Positions 55,060 through 64,000 of a DNA stretch of 64,000 bases are shown here, one piece after another; the stretch's first letter is position 1, and every line of letters starts with the position of its first letter. The notes under the pieces are model-generated. The model saw nothing but the letters and a program-made list of their open reading frames with translations. It did not search any database and was not told the origin of the DNA. Made by a program: the position numbers and the translations under genes. Source of the stretch: Romanomermis culicivorax (taxonomy: Eukaryota > Nematoda > Enoplea > Mermithida > Mermithidae); assembly GCA_963922205.1 (NCBI GenBank), contig CAWUHX010000426.1, positions 62,001-126,000 on the forward strand. Direction: 5' to 3'.

Positions 55060-58000
55060 ATGTCCAGGCCCCCCAATGGACGCCGGACAAAGCAATACTT
55101 GGTCACGGACCCCCACGTGACCTACGGACAGCCGCAGGTGCGGCAAAACAATCGGTATTTCCTAGTCGATGGTAAGCGACCTAAGTTTTAAACTTAGTTA
55201 ATTTAAAAATTATTTGGGCAAAGCAGGATGTCATAGCCCACGGGTGTCTAGACGAAGGCCTAGACAATTGTAAAAGTTTAGTGGGAACATATTTGTTCTG
55301 TCAACTTGAAAAAGTGTGGCAAAGCTGCCCGTAGCGCAAAATTTGGACTCTTTGCGAAACTACATTATTCCTCTACACACATAGCGAGTTGAATAAATTC
55401 GTCTATGTGATGGGGAAGAAGTGGAGTGTAGCAACTAGTCGACTAGGGGTAGATAATTTTAAAATTATTTAAAATTTTCAAATTCCATCTTAATTTAATT
55501 TTCTACGAATTTCCACATTTTGGGTAAATTAGTAAATATATTTTTAAATTTCTTCTTGGAAATTCTTAATTTATTAGTTGGATAGGCCGTTTTGGGCGTT
55601 GGATTGAGACGGCTAGCAGTCGATTGATGGAAGACGCAGGTGGTCTGTGCGTGTACTCCCGTATAAGGTAGAAGTCGGGGCCGCACTTGTGTTTAACTAT
55701 CTGCCAACACTAACCCAATATATGTTTGGTACCTTATTTTCCCCTGCTTGCAATTTTCTTTTCTTCTTTCCTATTTGTGCTTACTATCTGTGGTGAAGGT
55801 AGAATTTAACCGATGTTTGTCCGCTTTGGGAAAAAATTTTCATTAAAAAGTTGTAAACATTTCGCCTGAATTTTTTAGACTACAATGTTAAACGCATTGT
55901 TAGAGTCGGCGAATTGGAACGATGGTTTGCAACGACGTTCGGAAGATTTCCGTTGGAACTAACAGAACCGAAATTGGTCGAGATAGGTAAGGTGGCTGAG
56001 ATGGTCGAAACCTTGAAGGTGAGCAGGTTTCGAGGACAGCCAGTTATCGGTTTTGATACCGAAAAAGTAACTCAAGAGTATGTGAGTAAGGTTTTCGCGA
56101 CTTCTGGTGTTGATAACCCAAAAGGGAAGGAGTTCGCGAGAGTCATTAGCTTCTCGACGGTAACTGGAGACACTTTTGTTGTAGATACTACGACAATCAT
56201 GCCGAAGGAATGGACGCTCATTCATGAGCTCTTAGATTCGGACATGCTTCTCGTTGGATACAACTTGGTTACAGATCTGGTTGCCGTCTGGAATGTTAAT
56301 GGCGCAGGCAGAAATCACCAGGATGTTGATCTGACAGCAGAGATCAAGTATAGAATTACATCTTCGTATGGCCATTATTATGACGTAGCCAAGGTAGGAG
56401 ATCAGTTGAACGGAAGATTTTTGGCAATGTCCAGGAAGTTGGGACTTTGCCCGGAAACTTTTAAGCTGAAAGGGTTGTTCACGGAGCTGTATCTGGCGGA
56501 CGTTGGTTATTTCCAAATCGATTTCCGTCAGAGAGCGCAACGTGAACGATTCTGTAGGCATACGTTGACACAGTTTGAAATCAGGTATTCAGCACTGGAC
56601 GCCTACTACTCATTGTTGGTTTTCTTAGCGTTTTTCCACTATGAGTTAGCAATGGAAGTCGAGGTCGGATTCCAGTATTTTCCGCATGATTTGATGAAAG
56701 CGGGTCAAATCCAGATAATGTCGTACAGGTTGTACAGGTTTTTTAATATGATACATGGAGAGAATTTTCCGCAGACTTTTTGTGGAAGTCCGGAAGTAGA
56801 GGAGCCGCAGTCGTCGGCTATTTACCACGTAATGAGACAGGAAGCGTATGCCCGTATGGCTGCCCAAATGGACACCTCATTTGGAGGCTATGTGGAGTAC
56901 AGCTTCCCTCATTACGAGGCAAATCCGAAGAGAGGAAGAGACGTGAGTATACCTAAAGGAATTCATCCTGATTATACCGTTAAAGAAAAAAGTAAGAATG
57001 TAGACGGTAATGATACGGTAAGTGAGGATGAAGAGTTCGAAGAAGCTTTGTCGGAAAAGCAGATTAGAACTCGAATAATGAACAAGGTGGTAGATATGGT
57101 TAATCGAGGGAAGAGTTTCAGTAGACTCGATGAACCAGTATCTATGGTTTTATACGAGAATTATCTAAGGTATAGAAAAGAAACGAAGCAGTTATTGGAG
57201 ATACCAACTCTGGAAGTTGATTACCACGAGTATGAACCGGTCAGAATTTCGAACGGTAAAGACTCGTATGTAAGGCAACACTGGAGTATGGATATCGCTC
57301 CTTATTCTGAAATATTGATCGAGGACAATTTTAAGAATTTGGAGTCAGTGTGTAATAAAGTTCCGCTTACGTTTCATTTGTTTTGGCCAGCTTGCAGAGA
57401 GGAGGCGGAGGAGTACCTTACCTCTCTCCTTGACCACAACTATTTGAGATCCTTTAGCCCTGAGGGAAAGGAACAACTCTTGAAGATGTTGTGGAGGGGA
57501 GATAGGTACGGTCAGTACTTATCATTTTTGAATAGTCTTCCAGTAACAGAGGTACATACGCCAACCAAGGGCGATTCTATTACATGTTGGGGAAATCGTT
57601 TCGGATTTCTGCCGATCCGATTTTGGCCTAAGACAAAGTCATGGGAGCAAAGACCGGAAGATAAAAGGAAGCATTTGGCGGAGTGTCCGCAGTACAAAGA
57701 TAATCCGTACTGCTATCAGAGGTTTTACTTCCGCCAGATAGCTGTTAGAGTTCCAGGTTTGCGATACCCAATAGATATGAGTGAGGACGCAACGAAGGAG
57801 AACCAGAAAAAGAGCGTCTTAGCGTATCAACCGGAATACGTTCCAGGTTACGAGCCGCCATTTTTTGAGCCGGTATTGCCGTCCGATGCTCCAGGTTTTA
57901 CGATTACGCATATTGGCGATAAGGTTGTAGTGACGCCGATAGGTAAGCAGCCAGCAGTGCCGGTTACAGGCACTGAGGTAAGCACAACGGTGAGTCAACA

Positions 58001-60194
58001 ATCTGGAGTTGATATGAGTAGTTTGGATCAGGTGCAGGGGATGCAGGCTGAGCCTGTTGCGGCGAAAGCACAGCTACAGGTGATACCTGCAGACCTCAAC
58101 ACCCCCATAGACTTGAATCAGGTAGGAGACGATTTAGAAGTGGACAATGAGGTCACTGTTGAATCGTTGATACAGCCTGATCAAGAAACACAAGTAACTT
58201 CATTAGTAGATCAGACAGAGAGTTTACTTTCTGGAATGGATGTCAGGGCAGAGCCGATGTTGGATGAAAGCAATCTGATAACGATTGCTGCAAGTCCAGC
58301 AATAGAGGAAATTGAAGCAAGGCTCAGGGAGCAAGCTGAAAAGGAAATCGAGAGACAGAAAGAGATTTTTACTAAGCAGCTTGCGGAGCAGAAAGCGAGA
58401 TTAGATCAGCAGCAGAAGCAGCTGGAACTAGTATTGGCTGGTTTTACGGCGCAGCCGACGCCTCTGGCAGCGCCTACAGTCGTGCAAGCTCCAGCCAAGC
58501 CGCCTACTGCTTATCATATCCCGAAATTGCCGGTGCAACCTTCTAGTATGCAGGTCAGCCAGCCTGCGGTCAGCAAGGTTACGCCGACAGTTCAAGTAGC
58601 GCCCAGAGATCCAAGTATGGACGGTGGTATACCAGGTATGTATACCGCCGAAGAGGTTAGAAAGTTCAGAGCAGAAGGTCGTACAGACGAACAAATTAAG
58701 AGACTAGGAAGACGAAAGTTAGCCCGAAGGGCCAATAGGGCTAAAAAGAGAGATGAAGAGGATGTTATTGAAATCAGTGATGGTGAAGGAGAACAGACAG
58801 GAAGTTCTACGTCTGTGGATTTGAAGTTTGCAGGATCTACAACTTTATTGACGGATTCAACCAAATCCAAGACGGGAACTACGCCGACAAGCCTGATGCC
58901 TGGAACCAAAAGTTCTACGAGTCAGGTGCAGTCGACGGTTGCTTCGGCTAAAGTACCTAGTAAATCGTCTGCATCTCAGGTAAGTGCAACGACGAAAAGT
59001 ACTTTGGCTAAGCCCGTGTCTAAGATTGATAAAACTTCTCAGCAGGACCAGAGCAGCGCTTCAGGGAAAAAAGTTGTTTCTAAACCCTCTACGTCGGAAC
59101 CGACAAAATCGGTCAAGAGAAGTAGAGATAAGGAGGTAACTTTGGAGTACCTAAGTTCTGTTTTGAGGGACTACTGGGATGTGCATAAGAAGTTTCCCTT
59201 GGTGAAGGGAAGGATAGATTTTTCGACACCGGAGGTGATCGAATTCTTTGCTCAGGATATGCCAGATGATAATAGGAACCAAATCATCTGGGCATTAGTG
59301 AATAATGGAGTAGAGGAGCTTTACGAGAACTACGGGGATCACTTTGATGTTCAAGGTGGTTTCCTGTATGATCATGTAAACGTTCCTGAGCCCATTTGGG
59401 AATATATTTGGCTCAGGTTCATGCCAAATTGGTTTCATCATTTTGATGCGGAAATAGTGATGGCAGCCGTGAGATACTTATGTACCATGGTGTTGCTAAA
59501 ATTAGAACAACAACAGTTAGGCCCGAGACATATTGGTGCAATTGACGCACGGGCCAAATCATTTGTTACGGAAAGATATTATTCTATCTACCTGCGGGGA
59601 GAAGGTAGTACTGCATTCAGGGAAGCGTATGCCAACCGAATGCAGGAGCACCAACAAACTGCAGTAGATATGGCAGCAAAGAGAAGGTTGTCGGACATGG
59701 TTCAGAGATTTTCTGGTAAATTCCAGAAAGCAGAGGATGAGGAGGGGCAACCCTTCAAGATTCCAATGTTAACGGAGAGACAACCTAGGGATGCATCCAG
59801 GACTAGGAGCCAGCACTCGCGACAATCGTCTCACTCGCAGGGTCGGCACCAGCCTGGAGTGTTCAAATTACCGTATGCGAATCAACGAAGTCAAGGTAGG
59901 TCCACTACCTCAGCTTCAGGAGTATCTTCCGTAAGTTCCACTCAGGGCTCGTACCAGAGGGGAACTGGAGGGGGATATGGCCGGGGCTGGGGTCAGGGAC
60001 AGGGTCAAGGTAGACCCTTTAAGATGGTTAATCCGCAACCGTATAGAGGACAGGCGATGGGCGGACCCCCTCGTGTGGCCCAACCTCGAGGAGTTTTTGG
60101 GGGATTCCTCAGGGGTCGTGGAGCTCGGGGTGGTCCCTACCCTCGCCGCGGTAGCTTCCAATACGGCGGTTATGGTGGCGGCGGGCAACAATAA
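55060..60194 (+). CDS. ORF2 of element 2: DEDDy 3'-5' exonuclease domain protein with RGG tail
   Basis: I model exon A 55060-55171 (37 codons, starting MSRPPNGRR) and exon B 55879-60194, joined by GATG/GTAAGC and TTTTTTAG/AC. The joined frame is 1,475 aa. Exon B alone has no ATG at its 5' end, which supports the splice. Residues about 70-295 are an RNase D/WRN-type exonuclease fold: motif I FDTE (D97, E99), motif II GYNLVTD (D170), motif III YSALD (Y274, D278), i.e. all DEDDy residues. The middle part (300-720) is not recognised. A coiled coil (EIEARLREQAEKEIERQKE) lies near 805-870, then the SUMO-interaction-like VIEIS before acidic residues, Ser/Thr/Lys-rich linkers, another unrecognised globular part, and an RGG/GYG-rich C-terminus. 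The likely activity is 3'-5' trimming of RNA or DNA; the role in the element is unknown. Confidence 0.82.
55172..55878 (+). other. Predicted intron of ORF2
   Basis: 707 bp, starts GTAAGC and ends TTTTTTAG. It carries stops in all three frames, including TAA at 55854 in the ORF2 frame. The phase is conserved across the junction (GAT G / AC TAC). An intron retained inside a retrotransposon implies that the full-length genomic RNA is unspliced and ORF2 is made from a subgenomic spliced RNA, as for envelope genes of retroviruses. Confidence 0.65.
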
Positions 60195-60294
60195 TTTCAT
60201 ATAGCCGCTTACGTTTTGGACCAAAATTCGTTATTTCGTACAAATTTTATTTCAAAAACACAAAAATACAAAAACATAAATAAAATACAAAATA

Positions 60295-60334
<40 letters not shown>

Positions 60335-60959
60335 TATTATCTCGTTTTATTGTTGCTTTAAATTTTAAATTTTTTCTTGTTTCCGGTGCCCAAAACTTGC
60401 CCGGCGAAATTCGTCTTTCCGTCCATCTTATTTCGGGCATGTACAGCCCTCGTATTTTTTCTCGTTTACTTTCAGGGCCTGAAAAAGATGAAGATGTGAA
60501 ATTTTATTTTGCGTTTATAAATTTATTTCGTAAATCTGAAGTATTTTATACAAAATATTTTTTACTGAGCAGATTTGTATTGGACGGAGCGATGTGGCGA
60601 GCGGCCGACCGGGGAGGAAGCGCACCTGGGGCACCTCATCACCGAGGTTGTAAAAACCAGGAAATGGGAGCAGAGGAACGGCAACGCCCCGGATCTAGGC
60701 ACAGATCGACGTCAAAGTCCAGGCCGAACTACGTTCGTGATCGTTTCCGGTAGCCCGAAAGGGAGTGCCCTGCCGAATGGATTGGTCAAGGTCGCCGTCA
60801 CCTGAAGGACCTGGTAGGGGCTGGATCACATCTTGGAGGGGGTAGCCCCAAAAATTTGTTTTCCGAGGGGAAAACTGTTATGCAGTCGGGGCCTCAGTAT
60901 GAGACTCAGGCTGCAGAAAGGTTTTCACCTCCCGTTGGTCGGTTTTGAGGGCCGAGGGA
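60195..60959 (+). other. 3' untranslated part of element 2
   Basis: First 100 bp AT-rich up to the poly(A) tract; then about 270 bp AT-rich; then from 60580 a GC-rich stretch to the LTR. A CTTTCAG acceptor-like site lies at 60468-60474 in front of a short open frame (to 60753), but no domain is seen and I do not call a gene. The purine tract GAGGGCCGAGGGA (60947-60959) just before the LTR is the likely plus-strand primer. Confidence 0.5.
60279..60330 (+). other. AATAAA signal followed by A35 tract (fossil poly(A) tail)
   Basis: AATAAA at 60279-60284 is followed after 11 bases by 35 consecutive A residues (60296-60330). This is the arrangement expected for a reverse-transcribed polyadenylated mRNA end. 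It lies 100 bp behind the ORF2 stop and well inside the element, 630 bp before the 3' LTR. Replication slippage could also make the A run. Confidence 0.65.
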
Positions 60960-61438
60960 TGTTGAGGTGGGCTCAGGTGCACGTGTTCAGCTTCCGGCGT
61001 CGGTGCGCAGGCGGTTGGACGCGGCGAGAAGTGGCGAGAAAGAAAGATAAATTTGCATAGGTTATTTCTGCCACTGTTTCGCGAGTTTTCTGTCTTTTTA
61101 TCATTGTTAAAAAGATTAGATTTTATGGAGCGTCGCCGTGGTCGTCTTATTTATAATATTTTTGTATATTATTTATTATTGGCGTCGCCCTTCGTCACCC
61201 AATACAACTTGGACCTGTAAGTTGTTTTGTTTTGTGAGCGTAGTGGAAGGAGTTTATAAGTATAGGAGTGGAGACTTGGGTAGGAGCTCCTGAGGTACGT
61301 GTCAAGGTGTCCTGCCTGAGGTTTAGTGAGAGTTCTGGTGTATATCTGGTGAAACGTCTGGGAGAGTTTTGTGTTTGTTGCTGTTGTTAGCCTGTGGTTA
61401 GAACTGTTGCTTAATTGTGACCCCACAGCTGCCTAACA
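60960..61438 (+). repeat. 3' LTR of element 2
   Basis: 479 bp, TG...CA, identical to 47351-47829 except for one base by eye. Followed by the CATC target duplication. Confidence 0.95.
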
Positions 61439-62381
61439 CATCATAGGTGGCGCGACAGCGTCAACCTATAATATACTTGCCCCCCAAATTTCATGTCCCC
61501 CCCCCCCCCCTTAGAGCCAAAACGGTAAGAGCTAGAACCTTCGGGTTTTTTGCATAATATCGGGTATAGGGGCAAACTATGGGGTGCCTTTTGTCATTTC
61601 GCCTCTATCTGCAAGTGGTGCTCGGTTGGGCCCCAAAAACAGGTAAAAAACGCACTTTTTAAGGCCCCCAGTTCCACCATGCCCAGCAATCGGTGTGCTA
61701 TTTCCAACCTCCATACTTCGGCCTAAGCATCTTGAGGGTGTAATCTCAAATGCGAATTTTTTTTTCTTTGAAATATGGCCTCAATTCAATTATATGGTTG
61801 TTCAAAGTCCCGGAAAACGCCTAATTCCCCAATTTTGTTATATAATACTTATGGGTTCAAAAAAATAATTTTTTGCAGCATAATGCACTACTAATTTTTT
61901 TCCAGTTTCAATTGAACCTGTAGCCTTATTCGGATTTTTGGACTGTAAGGGTTATCGACCGTTGGGAATTTAATGAATGCTATCACTTTACGCAAAAAAA
62001 TTTTCTTCGGGAGGGGTTTTCGATCACTGAGAATTTAATGAATGAGATCACTTTACACACTAATTCATATCTAGTGTAAACAAAGGTATTTCTGCGATTT
62101 TTGGGTTGAAAGATTCTAGACCATGAGGAATTCAATAGGTATGGTCATTTTTCAGTCTGTTTACAATGTTTTTTAAGTACTGTGCAGTTTACACATCTTT
62201 TACTTTTGCCGGAAGTGAGAATTCGTAGCTTGAAGATAGTTTTTTATTGTTTTTTTGGCGTGAAGATGACCAAATTTAAAACTTCAATGTGCTTCTACGA
62301 AGGTTTTCGTGCATGGTTGAGGCCCACTAAAAAGAGGTGAACTAGTTTATTAGAAAATGTCCCGATGGGGCAGAAAAAAGG
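61439..62381. other. Right flank of element 2, no gene seen
   Basis: Starts with an ATAGGTGGCGCGACAGCGTC stretch whose ends (ATAGGTTG/ATAGGTGG) are inversely repeated over 27 bases. A run of about 14 C residues lies near 61498. The rest is AT-rich with no gene; it may belong to the large inverted-repeat element described for 62382-64000. Confidence 0.35.
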
Positions 62382-64000
62382 AGAATATACTTGCTTCGAC
62401 AGTTGCCATGGTAGAAAAAGAAGTGGACTAGATTTTTGAGAACTTGGGTCAAAGTTGGAAAAAAATTCACTTCCTTTATATTGGATTTTCATTCTTTCTC
62501 AAAAAAATTGTCTATGTCTGCGAAAAAGTATATTCTGCAGCTAAGTGCATCAACACACCTTCCAACCAAATATGTGCATCTCTGAAATTTTTAGGAGGGT
62601 ACAGAGGTGGATCTTGGTTTTATGGCGTTTTTTAGACAAAAAATTAAAAAAAAAATTGACCAAAAAATTTTTTGCATAACAAATTTTCCAGTTTCAAAAC
62701 CCTTGTGGAAGTTTGTGCCCCCATGTCCCCTCTCACACATGTTTGCTTCCAACTGTTTTGAACTTTTTTACTGAATTTGGTGTCAACAAAAGAAATCAAC
62801 TGTGGGAAAGTGGCACATAAAATCTCACTTAGCTTTTTTAGAAAAAAAGCTACAACACAAAGTCTTCTAAGAACTAAACCGATTGTGCCCGATACGTTTC
62901 ATTCACCCATTTTATATATTATATAACATATCGTATAAAATTCACTCCATAAGTTCTACTGATTACAAGCTATAAACAAATCTATTCTCTTTTATTTAAC
63001 TATGCAACAAAATAGCATCATTAACAGTTTTTGGATTTAAACTGAAATTTCAGAAAGAGCGCTTTTTACGGGTTTCCAGATGGAAAGCAATTTCGCCCAT
63101 CCCTGTCGCTTCCGTCCTGCTTTCAAAAAAGTCGTTTTGTTGCCATGGGAGTGCCAGTAGAGTCGAGGAGAACACCCTAATACCTAATATAGCGATAACC
63201 CTAATATAGGCACGGCTGAATCCCATTTGCAGATCAGTGCCCAATGACTGTAACAAAGGCCCAGTTGCACAAAAGGGGTTTAAGCTCCAGCGCAAAGTAA
63301 TCTCGAACAAAAAGGCGAATCAGTTTGATCTTAAGTCCGGTATAAATTGAATGCCATCAGGATTATAACGAGCTCAATGTCGAGATTATCCCCAGCTCGA
63401 GCTGTCGGGTTGCACTTACATTTTCGCATAATTTTCTTATCTCTAAAGCAAATAAATATAAAAATTTCTGCAATTCCCAAACTCGAACTTAAACCTCAGT
63501 ATTAGTTAATCCTGAAGTGAGTGTTGTTTGTGCATTGGACGAGAATAATTTGAACATTGCGATTAGCTCAACCTCAGGATCGTCAATTTAATCCCGATGT
63601 TGAGATTATCCTCATGTTGGGTTAGTGCAACCACCCGAGGTTTCTTTATAGTTCTGAAAATGACTATAATATGCCTCCTACACTATTTTCCAGCTAGTGT
63701 GAGAGGCAGGAGTTTTGAATTGGTTGGGAGTTAGAATGCTATTGGTTTACCATTTCTTTACATTTGAAATCATGCGCATATAATTCTCTTATAGAAAAAT
63801 TTGATTGTAGTTGATACCAGGGGAAGGACAAAATGCACGATGCTGCAGAATATACTTTTTCACAGACATGGAAAATTTTTTTGAGATAGAATGAAAATCC
63901 AATATAAAGAAAGTGAATTTTTTCCAACTTTGACCCAAGTTCTCAAAAATCTAGTCCACTTCTTTTTCTACCATGGCAACTGTCGAAGCAAGTATATTCT
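62382..64000. repeat. Large inverted repeat, right side cut by window edge
   Basis: 62382-62550 and 63832-64000 are inverted copies of each other with few differences (AGAATATACTTGCTTCGACA on the left equals the inverse of the last bases of the window). The arms are still matching at the window edge, so the repeat goes on to the right and presumably on the left side above 62382. The 1.28 kb between the arms has no ORF of note but carries a smaller inverted-repeat element (63257-63640). Likely a non-autonomous DNA transposon. Confidence 0.7.
63257..63640. mobile_element. Inverted-repeat element related in style to family G
   Basis: About 385 bp with a GGCCCAGTTGCAC-like left end and, inverted, GGGTGGTTGCAC at the right. 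It contains GAGATTATCC and AGCTCGAGC hairpins like the element at 33866-34756. No coding capacity. Boundaries are approximate. Confidence 0.45.

Larger units (their letters stand above)
47351..61438 (+). mobile_element. 14.1 kb Ty3/gypsy-type LTR retrotransposon with exonuclease ORF (element 2)
   Basis: LTRs at 47351-47829 and 60960-61438 (479 bp each, one difference: T at about 47747 against C). A 4-bp target duplication CATC is seen at 47347-47350 and 61439-61442. A tRNA-type primer-binding site begins 2 bp after the 5' LTR, and a purine tract GAGGGCCGAGGGA precedes the 3' LTR. ORF1 (47938-54588) is Gag-Pol with integrase after RNase H, as in Ty3/gypsy. ORF2 (55060-60194, one intron) carries a DEDDy exonuclease domain. 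Intact ORFs and near-identical LTRs point to a recent insertion. At 14.1 kb it is about twice the common length for this class, because of ORF2 and long untranslated stretches. Confidence 0.93.

Noticed and set aside
55914-60194. ORF2 starting at the first codon of the continuous frame in exon B
   Set aside because: That codon is TTG and no in-frame ATG stands near it. The spliced model with ATG at 55060 explains the frame better.
60397-60753. A third gene in element 2 behind ORF2
   Set aside because: There is an acceptor-like CTTTCAG and a 118-codon frame, but no domain, no start in good context after the acceptor, and low-complexity composition. I treat it as untranslated sequence.

Overview
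The window looks like nuclear DNA of a nematode. It is AT-rich, its genes are split by introns with GT...AG borders and TTTTCAG/TTTTAG-type acceptors, and it contains a long run of TTAGGC, the nematode telomere hexamer. The composition is mostly accessory: two very large LTR retrotransposons, many non-autonomous inverted-repeat elements, a huge tetranucleotide microsatellite, and only a few host genes.

Layout, left to right. (1) 1394-1645 is the last exon of a phospholipid scramblase whose other exons lie off the left edge. (2) 2852-13453 is a foldback element made of 13-15 bp minisatellite arms. It is split by a 9.3 kb Ty3/gypsy-type retrotransposon on the minus strand (2919-12215; LTRs 897/896 bp, target duplication AGCG). 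One 1,994-codon ORF of this element carries Gag, then an envelope-like glycoprotein, then protease, reverse transcriptase and RNase H; the integrase follows in the same frame after one TAA. (3) 15012-20834 (minus) is an 11-exon zinc carboxypeptidase gene (M14A, about 466 aa) whose splice phases all agree. (4) 21684-22402 is about 180 copies of a 4-bp repeat. (5) 24400-46000 holds a family of seven-transmembrane receptor genes: two apparently intact genes (24732-27574 and 30346-36318), then a decayed second copy of the same two-gene block (about 38460-45915) broken by stops, deletions and transposons. The TTAGGC array (35221-35580) lies in an intron of the second gene. (6) 47351-61438 is a 14.1 kb Ty3/gypsy-type element (LTRs 479 bp with one difference, target duplication CATC). 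ORF1 is an intact 2,216-aa Gag-Pol. ORF2 (about 1,475 aa, two exons) starts with a DEDDy 3'-5' exonuclease domain and ends in an RGG-rich tail. (7) 61439-64000 holds a large inverted repeat that runs off the right edge.

The most interesting system is the 14.1 kb element. Near-identical LTRs and two long open frames suggest recent activity. Carriage of a complete-looking DEDDy exonuclease by an LTR retrotransposon is not something I recognise as a standard arrangement. AATAAA followed 11 bases later by 35 A residues lies just behind ORF2 and looks like a fossil mRNA tail, so the exonuclease module may have been captured from a polyadenylated transcript. The second point of note is the placement of the envelope-like domain between Gag and Pol in one frame in the other element. 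All functional statements rest on motif reading; no database search was run.
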